A program made the position numbers and the translations under genes. A stretch of DNA of 64,000 bases from Flexicrinis sp001567485. Its GTDB lineage: Bacteria > Chloroflexota > Anaerolineae > Aggregatilineales > Phototrophicaceae. Below are positions 1 through 7,777 of this stretch, one piece after another (the first letter of the stretch is position 1; every line of letters starts with the position of its first letter). The stretch spans positions 1 through 64,000 of the forward strand of contig SZPI01000022.1 in NCBI GenBank assembly GCA_030263635.1, read 5' to 3'. A model generated the notes under the pieces. That model had not been told where the DNA came from and made no database searches. It saw only the letters and a list, made by a program, of their open reading frames with translations.

Positions 1-682
1 CGCTCACAGGGTCAACGTCCGTCAGCGACACGAGACTGCCATCATCCGGCGAATACACGCGAATCTGAAGCCGGTCGAGGCCGGTCGATTGATCGACCAC
101 GTAAGCGCGGACGACGAGGCCGGAATCGAGCCACATCACGGGCAACGGGCCGGGAATGCCGTACAACTCCGGCAGATCGAGCGGTAGGTCGCGCAGTTCG
201 CCAGAGAAGAAGTGATACATTCCGAGGGTGACAAGCCCGGTGTCGAACGCATAGCTCGTCCATGCCAACGCCGTGCCGTCCGGCGACCATGCTGGAGCCG
301 ACCGCGCAAACACGTTATCCGGCTGACTCTCGCTGGCGTAATAGGCCGGATCGGGTTGGGACGTGAGCACGCGAACCTGCCCGGCTTCGAGATCCAGAAC
401 ATGAATATCGTTGGGCTGCGGGCCGCTCATGCCGCCGCCGCGATCATACACGTCACGCACGACCTGCGGGATGTCACCATACGCGACGAGCCGCCCGTCC
501 GGCGACAGCACGGCATCGGTAACGTAGCCCGAATTCGTCAACGCGATCACCGCGCTGCCGTCGATGCGGTACAGGTCGCCGTCAAGCGTCAGGATCGGGG
601 ATTGTGCGTTTCCCTGTGCGGCCGCGCCAGCTGCCATCGTAAGAACAAGCAGTATCACGAATCTGAAGCGTTTAGCGAACAT
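1..682 (-). CDS. Secreted PD40/WD40-like beta-propeller protein, cut by the left edge
   Basis: The minus strand is open from an ATG at 682 to the window edge (about 227 codons). TTGGAG lies 6 nt upstream of the ATG. The N-terminus has basic residues, a hydrophobic stretch and an Ala-rich AQG cleavage-like region, so it looks like a signal peptide of about 27 residues. Blade motifs follow: AVLSPDGRLVAYGD near residue 60 and APAWSPDGTALAW near residue 130, typical of PD40 propellers. It probably acts outside the membrane as a binding or scaffolding domain; no catalytic motif is visible. The C-terminus is missing, so further domains cannot be excluded. Plus-strand ORFs over this stretch are shadows. 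Confidence 0.8.
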   Translation of the reverse strand, partial: MFAKRFRFVILLVLTMAAGAAAQGNAQSPILTLDGDLYRIDGSAVIALTNSGYVTDAVLSPDGRLVAYGDIPQVVRDVYDRGGGMSGPQPNDIHVLDLEAGQVRVLTSQPDPAYYASESQPDNVFARSAPAWSPDGTALAWTSYAFDTGLVTLGMYHFFSGELRDLPLDLPELYGIPGPLPVMWLDSGLVVRAYVVDQSTGLDRLQIRVYSPDDGSLVSLTDVDPVS

Positions 683-773
683 AATGTCTCCAAGATCTAA
701 CCAGTCAGATGGTTATTGGACACTATACAGTGAAATCGTGAAATCGATTCGAGTCTGGATGGTCACGAATCAA

Positions 774-800
774 ATGCCGCAGGGATTACGCCTGCGGCAT
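774..800 (-). terminator. Rho-independent terminator behind the multicopper oxidase gene
   Basis: A perfect 10-bp stem (ATGCCGCAGG with CCTGCGGCAT) closes a 7-nt loop. On the minus strand it is followed by TTTGATT, a short T tract. It lies downstream of the oxidase gene, beyond the repeat element at 812-948. Confidence 0.7.
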
Positions 801-811
801 CGTTAGTGTCC

Positions 812-948
812 GCTTAAGGAAACGCGGTGCGTCATGCAAGTGGTCGAAATTTACCGGATACGACCATGAGTGGCGCGTGCCGTACGAGTGAAAGAGTTTG
901 ACGCTTTCTCATCACTCATCACTGGACACTTTCCGTCGTTTTGCTTAG
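812..948 (-). repeat. Dispersed intergenic element, copy A (diverged, about 137 bp)
   Basis: On the minus strand it begins with CTAAGC (948-943). A core of four 7-bp units follows (933-906: GAAAGTG, TCCAGTG, ATGAGTG, ATGAGAA), then a less conserved tail ending near CTTAAGCGG (about 819-811). The core and the next 30 nt align without gaps to copies at 17510-17626 and 41611-41727; the tail is about 20 nt longer. The stop codon of the multicopper oxidase (TAA, 947-945) lies inside the terminal CTAAGC. Confidence 0.65.
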
Positions 949-1976
949 ACGTCCTCGACGCCCAGCACAGTCACCATGCCGAACATACCGTGGCGCGATT
1001 CCGCGTGGGTCAGGATGTGGCAGTGGAACGCCCACAGGCCCGGTTCGGTGCAGTCAACGATGACGTCATACCGTTCGCCGGGGGCAACGTTGAGCGTGTC
1101 GACCATATATGGCACCGGCAGGTAATAGCCGTCTTTCGCGATGACCAACTGCGGCATGCCGTGCAGGTGCATCGGGTGGATCATCAGACCTTCGTTCATA
1201 TAACGCACGCGGATCTTGTCGCCCTTGCGCGCCAGAATCGGTTGGGTGTACGGGAACTCCTTGCCGTTCAGCGTGAAACCCAGCGACGAGTCGTTAAGGA
1301 TCAGCGTGTATTCGGCGTCCACCTGCGGCTCGCGTGATTTGTCCTTCGGCTCGATGATGAACGCGCCCAGCAGGCCACGGGTGACCTGTTCGGCCGCGTT
1401 GTGATGTGAGTGATACATGTGCGAGCCGGCCGGCTTGGCGATGAACTCATACGTGAACGTCTCGCCGGGCTTGATCGGGGACTGAGTGAGGAACGGCACG
1501 CCGTCCATGCTGTTGGGGACGATCACGCCGTGCCAGTGGATCGAGGTGCTTTCGCCCAGCTCGTTATGCACGATCACGCGGACGTTGTCACCCTCGGTGA
1601 CGCGAATCTCCGGGCCGGGGACGATGCCGTTGTAGGTCATCGCCGGATAGGTCGTGCCTTCCCGCGTCGACCAATCGGCCATCTGGCAGGTCAGCTCAAA
1701 CACCTTCGTGTCGCCGTCTAGCGTGTAATCAAGCTGGCGGTTCCAATACAACTCATCCTTGCCGATATTGTCGAGGAAGATCTGTACGCCCTCGGCATGC
1801 AGATTGTCCATCTCGGTCACGGCGTCTAGCTGTTCTTGCGTTAGCGGCGCTGCGGCCGGTGTCGGATCGGTCTGGGCGTAGCTCGTGCTGGAACGCCCGA
1901 CCAGTGCGCCCGCGCCGATGCTGGCCGCGCCCGCGCCCATCAGCTTCATGAAACTCCGACGGTCTAGCTTCGACAT
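945..1976 (-). CDS. Two-domain multicopper oxidase (laccase-like), Tat-exported
   Basis: 343 residues. The N-terminus is a Tat signal (RRSFMKLMGAGAAS, twin Arg at 6-7). Two cupredoxin domains follow, with all four trinuclear-cluster motifs: HWHG (147-150), HSH (about 190), HPMHLHG (267-273) and HCHILTH (318-324). The Cys, His and Met of the last motif form a type-1 copper site. The first domain has Ser instead of Cys in HSHH, so only domain 2 carries type-1 copper, as in type-B two-domain laccases. Expected role: one-electron oxidation of phenols or metals with reduction of O2 to water, outside the membrane. AGGAG precedes the ATG, with TATAAT at 2016-2011. The tatA gene at 41 kb is a possible export partner. 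The natural substrate cannot be read from sequence. Confidence 0.9.
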   Translation of the reverse strand: MSKLDRRSFMKLMGAGAASIGAGALVGRSSTSYAQTDPTPAAAPLTQEQLDAVTEMDNLHAEGVQIFLDNIGKDELYWNRQLDYTLDGDTKVFELTCQMADWSTREGTTYPAMTYNGIVPGPEIRVTEGDNVRVIVHNELGESTSIHWHGVIVPNSMDGVPFLTQSPIKPGETFTYEFIAKPAGSHMYHSHHNAAEQVTRGLLGAFIIEPKDKSREPQVDAEYTLILNDSSLGFTLNGKEFPYTQPILARKGDKIRVRYMNEGLMIHPMHLHGMPQLVIAKDGYYLPVPYMVDTLNVAPGERYDVIVDCTEPGLWAFHCHILTHAESRHGMFGMVTVLGVEDV

Positions 1977-2010
1977 CCACAGTTCTCCTCAGCGATACAA
2001 AGCGGAGCGC

Positions 2011-2016
2011 ATTATA
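2011..2016 (-). promoter_or_regulatory. -10 box (TATAAT) of the multicopper oxidase gene
   Basis: A perfect TATAAT on the minus strand, 35 nt before the ATG at 1976. I see no convincing -35 hexamer. Confidence 0.5.
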
Positions 2017-2029
2017 CTCCACGTCTTGT

Positions 2030-2334
2030 GACTCGCCGATAGCGGCGAATTTGAATCTGCAACAGTGTACCGGTCACGGCGCAGTCCGGGGCTGTCAAAA
2101 ATCACTGGACGGATAGGTCAACCGTCACCCGTTATCAAGAATCAGGGCACGCTGGGGCGACGACGGCGGCGCAGCTGCGAGCGAATCAAAAGCGCCGGAA
2201 TCCGGTTATCATCAGAATTTGCAAAAAAGGTTATTGAGATTGTCGGTTCAATCGGCAAAGATAATGGCCTTTGATGTGCATCGCCGAGATGGCATGCGAC
2301 GTATTGTGTTATCCCTACTTGGCAAGGAAGCCCA
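2030..2334. other. Intergenic stretch before the cytochrome gene
   Basis: About 300 nt between divergent genes, with lower GC than its surroundings from about 2200. No coding ORF, strong hairpin or convincing promoter pair was found. The cytochrome ribosome-binding site AAGGAAG is at its right end. Confidence 0.5.
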
Positions 2335-3378
2335 ATGTCCGATCACAACCACAGCGGCCCTTCACACGATGCAGGTTTAGGTAACTTTGTCGCGCTCGTC
2401 CTGATCGTCAACCTCGTCATTCTGCTGGCGGTCGTTGCGGCGCCGCACATCACGCCGCCGGCCCAAGCCCCTGCGCCGAGTCCGACGGTCGTCGCGCAGC
2501 ACACGGCCGAAGCGACGCCCATCCCCACGACCCCGACCCCGCCGCCCGCACCGACCCCAACCCCGGCCCCGACCGATGCGCCGGCGTCCGGGCAGGACGG
2601 CATGTTCGACGCATCACGGCTGAGCGACGGTCAGCGCATTTTCTCGTCGGCCTGCACGGCGTGTCACGGCTTTGACGGCAGCGGCGTCAACGGCTTGGGG
2701 CCGAGCTTTATCGGCAACACGTTCGTGAACACGCATTCCAACACCGAGCTGCTGGAGTTCATCAAGGTCGGCCGCCCAATGACCGACCCCGCCAATACCA
2801 CCGGCGTGACGATGCCGGCGCGCGGGGGCAATCCGGCGCTGACCGATGAAGACCTCGCCGCGGTAATCGTGTATCTTCGCAGCCTGAACCCCGATACGCC
2901 GGTCGTTGAAGATGCCCCGTCCGGTACGACATCGGATACAACCGACACATCGACAGCCGGCGCCTCCGACGACACTGCGGCGCCGGACACGCCGGAGGTC
3001 ACGGAGCCGGTCGAAGCCGTCGAATTCGTGCCGATCCCGCTGACCGGCCTCACCGCCCCGCGTGACGAGACGGCCAGCGACGGCGAGGATGCGTACACCA
3101 CCAGCGCACAGTTCGACTACAACTTCGCTTGCGCGGGCTGTCACGGGTTGCAAGGGGAAGGCGTCCCCGGCATCGGCCCGGCCCTCACCGGGAGCCAACT
3201 GCTGCAAGACGCCAACGGGGTCGCCCTGTTCGAGATGTTCACCTCAGCCCGCCCGCCGGCGAACCCGATAACCGACGGCTTCGTGCACCCGTACCGCGGC
3301 GGGTATCCGCTGCTCACCGACGAGCAGCTTCTGGCGGTGATCGGCTATCTGTATTCGCTGCCGGGCGTGCAGCAGTAG
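2335..3378 (+). CDS. Membrane-anchored di-haem cytochrome c
   Basis: 347 residues. An N-terminal hydrophobic segment (about 14-37) anchors the protein. A Pro/Thr/Ala linker (about 38-85) leads to two cytochrome c domains with CTACH (near 104) and CAGCH (near 265), separated by a second Thr/Ser/Asp-rich linker. The domains align end to end. Domain 1 has a normal Met ligand region (TMPARGGNP), but domain 2 has VHPYRGGYP there, so the expected Met is His. Expected role: electron transfer at the outer face of the membrane, perhaps to the neighbouring multicopper oxidase; that pairing is inferred from adjacency only. The ATG has AAGGAAG 5 nt upstream, and a terminator follows. Confidence 0.9.
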   Translation: MSDHNHSGPSHDAGLGNFVALVLIVNLVILLAVVAAPHITPPAQAPAPSPTVVAQHTAEATPIPTTPTPPPAPTPTPAPTDAPASGQDGMFDASRLSDGQRIFSSACTACHGFDGSGVNGLGPSFIGNTFVNTHSNTELLEFIKVGRPMTDPANTTGVTMPARGGNPALTDEDLAAVIVYLRSLNPDTPVVEDAPSGTTSDTTDTSTAGASDDTAAPDTPEVTEPVEAVEFVPIPLTGLTAPRDETASDGEDAYTTSAQFDYNFACAGCHGLQGEGVPGIGPALTGSQLLQDANGVALFEMFTSARPPANPITDGFVHPYRGGYPLLTDEQLLAVIGYLYSLPGVQQ

Positions 3379-3403
3379 CCGCCGCCGATACCCAGCACGA
3401 CAC

Positions 3404-3440
3404 ACGCGAAAGCCCCGCTGATCCGACGGGGCTTTCGTGT
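3404..3440. terminator. Bidirectional terminator between the cytochrome and pyrophosphatase genes
   Basis: A stem of about 13 bp, core AAAGCCCCG pairing with CGGGGCTTT, with a 9-nt loop, between convergent genes. The T content on either side is modest, so the hairpin is strong but not textbook. Confidence 0.65.
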
Positions 3441-3477
3441 TACTGCGGTGAGATAACGACGGCGCAGCGTCCCTGCG

Positions 3478-4029
3478 TCAAACGCCCTGACCCACCGGCG
3501 GGAACGTCTCGCGGTAGTGGCGAATGCCCTCCAGCACAGCCTGCTTGGCCTCCGCCGCGCCAACCCAGCCCTCATTGGTCACTTCCGTGTCCTGAAGCTG
3601 TTTGTACACGGTAAAAAAGTGCGCGACTTCTTTCGGGAAGTGCTTCGGCAGGTCGTCAAGGTCGCGGTATTCGTCGAAGTTGGGATCGGTCGCCGGGACA
3701 GCCAGCACCTTATAGTCCTGCTCGCCCTTGTCGATCATCTTGAACATGCCGACCGGCCGCGCTTCGATCACACAGCCCGGAAAGGTCGGCTCGTTCATCA
3801 TCACAAGGATGTCGAGCGGGTCGCCATCGCCCCAAAACGTCTGCGGGATGAAGCCATAATCGCCCGGATAGTGCAGCGGGCTGTACAGCACGCGGTCAAG
3901 TTTGATGACGCCGGCCTTCTTGCTGTATTCGTACTTGTTGCGGCTGCCCTTCGGTACTTCGACCACCGCGTAGATCACGTCGGGCGCGGACGGCCCCGAT
4001 GCCAAGTTATGCCAGAGATGGAGGGTCAT
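3478..4029 (-). CDS. ppa: Inorganic pyrophosphatase (family I)
   Basis: 183 residues, the usual length for bacterial family I enzymes. It hydrolyses pyrophosphate to two phosphates in the cytoplasm and so drives biosynthetic reactions forward. Visible family features are EVPKGSRNKYEY near the N-terminus, HYPGDYGFIP, and GDGDPLDILV, whose aspartates bind the metal ions. AGGA lies about 10 nt before the ATG. The gene is monocistronic between the terminator region and the SufE-like gene. Confidence 0.95.
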   Translation of the reverse strand: MTLHLWHNLASGPSAPDVIYAVVEVPKGSRNKYEYSKKAGVIKLDRVLYSPLHYPGDYGFIPQTFWGDGDPLDILVMMNEPTFPGCVIEARPVGMFKMIDKGEQDYKVLAVPATDPNFDEYRDLDDLPKHFPKEVAHFFTVYKQLQDTEVTNEGWVGAAEAKQAVLEGIRHYRETFPPVGQGV

Positions 4030-4123
4030 GAGGGATTGTCCTGTCTTCGCGCCTTGCCAGAGAGTCCCGGTAGGTCAATTGACGTGATTATAGCCCAACG
4101 GCTTCCCGGTGACAGCGTGCCGG

Positions 4124-4576
4124 TCACTCCGGCTTGCGCAGGCGCTTTTGCGCTGCATCGCGCACCATGGCGACGATACCCATCAACCCCTGCCCCTTGC
4201 CCATCGAAATCTCACGCCCGAACAGCTTGAACACCAGCTCGGTATCGAGCGCCGCAGCATAGTCAAGCGGTTGATTGGAATAGGCTTCGTCCAGCACGAC
4301 CGACATCGCCATCGCGGACAGTCCTTGCGGATTGAGCACATCGAAATAGAACTTGACCGTACCGTCCGGGTTGTCGATAGCCCACACGTAGGCGTCGCTT
4401 TCGCAGAACGTGACGTGATTTTCCTCCGGGTAGGGCTTCTGCGCGATGTGCCCCGGGACACGCACGCCCGGAAACCGGTCGGCGATCTCGATCAAGGCTT
4501 CGGCGCGTTCCGTCCGGTCAGTGATCGACTGAAAATCCTCGATCAACTCGGTAAGTTTCGGGGGATAGCTGCTCAT
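4124..4576 (-). CDS. SufE-like cysteine desulfurase activator / sulfur acceptor
   Basis: 150 residues from the ATG at 4576; an upstream in-frame ATG at 4630 would overlap the terminator hairpin and is unlikely. The N-terminal helix region (KLTELIEDFQSITDRTERAE), the FCESDAYVW segment with the presumed persulfide-accepting Cys, and a GL segment after it match the SufE family. SufE takes sulfane sulfur from a SufS-type desulfurase and passes it to Fe-S cluster assembly. No suf genes are adjacent. The neighbour upstream on the same strand is a sulfurtransferase, which suggests shared sulfur traffic, although a hairpin lies between them. Confidence 0.82.
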   Translation of the reverse strand: MSSYPPKLTELIEDFQSITDRTERAEALIEIADRFPGVRVPGHIAQKPYPEENHVTFCESDAYVWAIDNPDGTVKFYFDVLNPQGLSAMAMSVVLDEAYSNQPLDYAAALDTELVFKLFGREISMGKGQGLMGIVAMVRDAAQKRLRKPE

Positions 4577-4629
4577 GAGACTCTTCAGGTCAATGTGTGT
4601 GTTACGCCCGATTGTACCAGATGCCGGCA

Positions 4630-4663
4630 CAGGCCCGGCCTGCGTTGGACAGCGCCGGGCCTG
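4630..4663 (-). terminator. Hairpin between the sulfurtransferase and SufE-like genes
   Basis: A perfect 10-bp stem (CAGGCCCGGC with GCCGGGCCTG) and a 14-nt loop, just behind the sulfurtransferase stop. No T tract follows on the minus strand, so it may be a partial terminator or an mRNA-stabilising hairpin. Confidence 0.5.
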
Positions 4664-4676
4664 CGTTCAAGCGCCG

Positions 4677-5540
4677 CTACTTCTCGATCGGCACGCCGAC
4701 CGAATTGCCCCACTCCGTCCACGAGCCGTCATAGTTGCGCACATGCTTGTAGCCGAGCAGGTATTTGAGCACGAACCATGTATGGCTGCTGCGCTCGCCA
4801 ATACGGCAGTAGGTCACAATATCGTCGTCTGCCTTGAGATGTTTCTCGCCCTCGTAGATCGCGCGGAGTTCGTCGGCCGTCTTGAAGGTACCGTCCTCCG
4901 GGTTGGCGGCACGCGCCCACGGCACACTGGCCGCGCCGGGGATATGTCCGCCGCGCAGCGCGCCTTCCTGCGGATAGTTCGGCATGTGCAGCAGCTCCCC
5001 AGAATACTCGCCGGGGCTGCGGACATCCACCAGCGGCTTGCCTGCGCGCACATGCGCCAACACCTCATCGCGGAAGGCACGAACCACGCTGTCGTCGCGT
5101 TCGGGGGCTGTATAAGACGTCGCCGGATACGCCGGCATTTCACGGGTCAGAGGACGCTTCTCCAACTCCCATTTGGCGCGCCCGCCATCGACCACCTTTG
5201 CGTTGCTATGCCCGAAAAGCTGGAAGACCCAAAAGGAGTAGCACGCCCACCAGTTGTTCTTGTCGCCGTAGAACACCACCGTGGTGTCGTTGCTGATACC
5301 ACTGCGGGACATCAGCGCCTCGAAGCCGGCTTTGTCGAGATAATCGCGCACGATGGGGTCGTTCAGGTCGTGCGTCCAGTCGATCTGCACCGCGCCCGGC
5401 ACATGACCGGACGGATACAGCAGCGGGTCTTCGTTCGATTCAACGATCCGGATGCTGGGATCGGTGAGGTGCTCAGCGAGCCACTCGGTCGAGACCAGCA
5501 CATCCGGATTGACGTAACCACGGGTTTGAATATCGCTCAT
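4677..5540 (-). CDS. Two-domain rhodanese-type sulfurtransferase
   Basis: 287 residues from the ATG at 5540, chosen because GGAGG lies 10 nt upstream (the ORF is open to 5558). Two rhodanese domains are present. The first (residues about 1-140) is inactive-like, with no Cys at the catalytic position. The second carries the active-site loop YCRIGERSSH, giving the CRxGERS type of thiosulfate sulfurtransferase rather than the CGSGVT loop of mercaptopyruvate enzymes. It transfers sulfane sulfur, typically from thiosulfate, to thiol acceptors in the cytoplasm. The 5' leader holds a poly-Cys leader ORF and a T-tract hairpin (5592-5740), so expression is probably set by cysteine supply through attenuation. 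Confidence 0.9.
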   Translation of the reverse strand: MSDIQTRGYVNPDVLVSTEWLAEHLTDPSIRIVESNEDPLLYPSGHVPGAVQIDWTHDLNDPIVRDYLDKAGFEALMSRSGISNDTTVVFYGDKNNWWACYSFWVFQLFGHSNAKVVDGGRAKWELEKRPLTREMPAYPATSYTAPERDDSVVRAFRDEVLAHVRAGKPLVDVRSPGEYSGELLHMPNYPQEGALRGGHIPGAASVPWARAANPEDGTFKTADELRAIYEGEKHLKADDDIVTYCRIGERSSHTWFVLKYLLGYKHVRNYDGSWTEWGNSVGVPIEK

Positions 5541-5591
5541 GCCTTGTATTCCTCCCATATCACCCGGTATGAATTCGGTGGATTACCCCGG

Positions 5592-5626
5592 TAGAAAAGA
5601 AACGAGCCAACGGTTCGGCTGGCTCG
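5592..5626 (-). terminator. Attenuator terminator in the sulfurtransferase leader
   Basis: On the minus strand a 7-bp stem (CGAGCCA, 5626-5620, with TGGCTCG, 5609-5603) is followed directly by TTTCTTTTCTAC (5602-5591). It ends 51 nt before the sulfurtransferase ATG and starts 42 nt after the leader ORF stop. A GCTGGC segment just after the leader stop (5659-5654) is complementary to GCCAGC in the 5' arm (5623-5618), a possible antiterminator pairing. Position, strand and T tract all fit transcription attenuation. Confidence 0.75.
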
Positions 5627-5668
5627 ATGTCGTCGTAGGCGAAAACGCGTTCCGCCAGCGGGTTCTGC

Positions 5669-5740
5669 TCAGCCCCAGCGCACACTCCCAAAACGCATTT
5701 TGGCGGTACAACAACACAGCATAGTCGGCATCGTCTCCAT
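5669..5740 (-). CDS. Poly-cysteine leader peptide of the sulfurtransferase gene
   Basis: A 23-codon ORF from ATG 5740 to TGA 5669, too short for normal gene calls. Codons 9-11 are TGT TGT TGT, three Cys in a row, within MLCCCTAK. An internal ATG at codon 4 with AGGTAGGG upstream could also serve as start. It lies directly upstream of a T-tract hairpin and a sulfurtransferase gene. Consecutive Cys codons in tiny ORFs before sulfur genes are known from mycobacteria as cysteine-responsive attenuators. The same role is inferred here: stalling at the Cys codons when cysteinyl-tRNA is scarce would alter folding of the downstream hairpin. Confidence 0.7.
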   Translation of the reverse strand: METMPTMLCCCTAKMRFGSVRWG

Positions 5741-5748
5741 CCCTACCT

Positions 5749-5776
5749 GTTTAACATGCCCCCGGCGCCCACGCAA
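5749..5776 (-). promoter_or_regulatory. Candidate promoter of the sulfurtransferase leader transcript
   Basis: TTGCGT (5776-5771), a 16-nt spacer and TTAAAC (5754-5749). The leader ATG begins 8 nt after the -10 box, so transcription may start at or next to it, giving a leaderless leader ORF. The hexamers are imperfect. Confidence 0.4.
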
Positions 5777-5819
5777 GGCTTCCCAGCGGTTCACGCCGGT
5801 AACGACACAGGTACGGTCG

Positions 5820-6734
5820 CTATGCCATGATCGCGTTGATCTCGATCACTTCGTCGTCGGTCAGCGCCCACGTCGACGCGGCGGCGTTGGCATGTACCTG
5901 TTCGGGCTTGGTCGCCCCGGCGATGACCGATGGGATGACCTGATGCCACAACAGCCACCCGAACGCCAATTCGAGAATCGTATGCCCCCGCTGCTCAGCG
6001 TACGCGGTGAGCTGTTCAACCTTGTCGAAGTTCTCTGCGACGAGCAGTTGATCCTTGCGCGGTGAGTTCGCCAGCCGGCCGCTGGTGACCGGTTCGCCGC
6101 GCCGGTACTTGCCGGTCAGCAGGCCGTTGGCAAGCGGGAAATACGGCAGAAACTTGATATTCGCGCGGGCGCACTCGTCAATCACGGGCAGCTCAGGCTC
6201 GAAATGGATCAGGCTGTAGTGGTTCTGTACGCTGGCGAAACCCGCCTCGCCCGGCTTCACCGCGGCTTCGGCCTCGCGCAGCATCTCGACGGTGAAGTTC
6301 GAACAGCCGATCTCGCGCACCTTGCCGGCCTTCACCAGATCGTCGAGCGCGCCCAGCGTATCGGCGATCGGCACGGTCACGTCGGGCGTGTGGATCTGGT
6401 ACAGGTCGATAACCTCGGCGCCGAGGCGGCGCAGGCTGGCGTCGACCGCCTGCCGGATGTAGTCGGGATGCGCGCCGTGGCGCTGGTCGTCGATGCGATG
6501 CCCGAACTTGGTGGCGATCAGCACATCATGCCGGCGCGTGCCGAGCGCCCGTCCGAGGTACTCCTCGCTTTTCGTGCCGCCGTAGATGTCCGCCGTATCG
6601 AAGAAATTGATGCCGGCGTCAAGCGCCGCATGCACGACGGCGTGCGCGGCCGGTTCGTCGATGCGCCCGCCGAAATTATTGCATCCGATGCCGACGACCG
6701 ATACCGATAGGCTGCCAAGCTGACGATACTCCAT
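5820..6734 (-). CDS. Aldo/keto reductase
   Basis: 304 residues, a complete (beta/alpha)8 NADPH-dependent oxidoreductase. The catalytic tetrad can be placed: Asp and Tyr in FFDTADIYGG, Lys in ATKFGH and His in YQIHTPD. The SNF motif in REIGCSNFT is typical of the family. It reduces aldehydes or ketones to alcohols in the cytoplasm; the substrate cannot be read from sequence. AAGGAGG lies just upstream of the ATG. It is transcribed in the same direction as the sulfurtransferase, but the leader promoter separates them, so I treat it as its own unit. Confidence 0.9.
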   Translation of the reverse strand: MEYRQLGSLSVSVVGIGCNNFGGRIDEPAAHAVVHAALDAGINFFDTADIYGGTKSEEYLGRALGTRRHDVLIATKFGHRIDDQRHGAHPDYIRQAVDASLRRLGAEVIDLYQIHTPDVTVPIADTLGALDDLVKAGKVREIGCSNFTVEMLREAEAAVKPGEAGFASVQNHYSLIHFEPELPVIDECARANIKFLPYFPLANGLLTGKYRRGEPVTSGRLANSPRKDQLLVAENFDKVEQLTAYAEQRGHTILELAFGWLLWHQVIPSVIAGATKPEQVHANAAASTWALTDDEVIEINAIMA

Positions 6735-6812
6735 GACGGAGCCTCCTTCGTCCCGTAATTCCCTCGCGCGCTACAGTGTACCGCACCGCCGGCTTGCGGC
6801 GTTGTCGTGTGA

Positions 6813-6843
6813 TTGACGCACCGATTTATCTCGGTGCTATAAT
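6813..6843 (+). promoter_or_regulatory. Promoter upstream of the cdsA gene
   Basis: TTGACG (6813-6818) and a perfect TATAAT (6838-6843) with a 19-nt spacer, slightly long. It is the best promoter before cdsA and the two downstream TPR/PD40 genes. Confidence 0.6.
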
Positions 6844-6875
6844 TCGAGGAGGTCTTCAGCCGCCCGCGAAGGGCA

Positions 6876-7736
6876 GTGCGTTATATGCAGCGACCCAGAT
6901 CAACGACTTCCGCCACGACGACGGCAGGCCGTCCGGCGTTGTCCAACATGGGCCAGCGCTTTGTCTTCGGCTTGATTTGGTTGGCCGTCGCGCTCCTCTG
7001 CCTCGCGTGGGGCGAGTGGCCGTGGGCGATCTTCGTGACCGTGGGCGCAGTGGTCGGCGTGGTGGAGTTCTATGCACTGGCGCACGGCCGTCCGATTCAA
7101 GGCGTGGCATGGGTCGGCGCGCCAGCGACAGCCGTGATCGTCATCGGGTTCCAACTGGGGGACGTCGCGGTGATCGTCGGGGCACTGGCTGCCGCGGCCG
7201 TTGGCGCACTGGCCGCCGCGCGGGCCTCGCAGCGGGCTTCCGGCGCGGCGCTGATGACTCTGATCGGCTTGATGTACGTGGCCGTTCCGCTCGGCGTCAC
7301 GGTGCTGCTGCGCCGTGAACTCGGCGTGTTCGGTGTGCTGTTGGCCTTGATGATCACCGCCGGCAGCGACACGTTCGCGTATTTTGGGGGCCGGATGTTC
7401 GGCAAGACTCCGCTCGCGCCGCGCATCTCGCCCAAGAAGACGGTTGAAGGTATGGTGATCGGTTTGATCGGGGGCGGCGTGCTGGCGGCGGCTGTGTTGG
7501 CGATGGCCGGCGGCTTGACTCTGCCGTCGCTGATTATCCCGCTGCTCGGCCCGCCGGTGGCGGTCATTGGCGACCTGCTCGAAAGCGGCCTGAAACGCCG
7601 CTTCGGCGCCAAGGACTCGCATCTACCGCACTTCGACGTTATCCCCGGACACGGCGGGGTGCTCGACCGCGTCGACTCGATACTGCTGGTCGCGCCTTTC
7701 CTTGCGATAGTATTGGGGATTATTGGTATCCTGTAG
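6876..7736 (+). CDS. cdsA: Phosphatidate cytidylyltransferase
   Basis: 286 residues from the GTG at 6876; ATG 6885 (GAAGGG 11 nt upstream) or ATG 6948 are possible starts and would remove a polar N-terminal stretch. It is a polytopic membrane protein ending in the CDP-alcohol synthase signature (SGLKRRFGAKDSH...GHGGVLDRVDS). It makes CDP-diacylglycerol from CTP and phosphatidic acid, the branch point of phospholipid synthesis. The upstream SDTFAYFGGRMFGKTP segment is also typical. It leads a plus-strand group with two TPR/PD40 proteins, with 41 nt to the next start. Confidence 0.92.
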   Translation: MRYMQRPRSTTSATTTAGRPALSNMGQRFVFGLIWLAVALLCLAWGEWPWAIFVTVGAVVGVVEFYALAHGRPIQGVAWVGAPATAVIVIGFQLGDVAVIVGALAAAAVGALAAARASQRASGAALMTLIGLMYVAVPLGVTVLLRRELGVFGVLLALMITAGSDTFAYFGGRMFGKTPLAPRISPKKTVEGMVIGLIGGGVLAAAVLAMAGGLTLPSLIIPLLGPPVAVIGDLLESGLKRRFGAKDSHLPHFDVIPGHGGVLDRVDSILLVAPFLAIVLGIIGIL

Positions 7737-7777
7737 GGTATTATTAGGAAAGCTCGACTTACGCGAAGGAGCTTTGC

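Noticed and set aside
212..700. A 162-codon plus-strand ORF near the left edge
   Set aside because: The minus strand here reads a signal peptide and PD40 blade motifs with a good ribosome-binding site; the plus ORF has neither.
4575..5594. A 339-codon plus-strand ORF opposite the sulfurtransferase
   Set aside because: It is antisense to a gene with clear rhodanese motifs and would run through the attenuator terminator.
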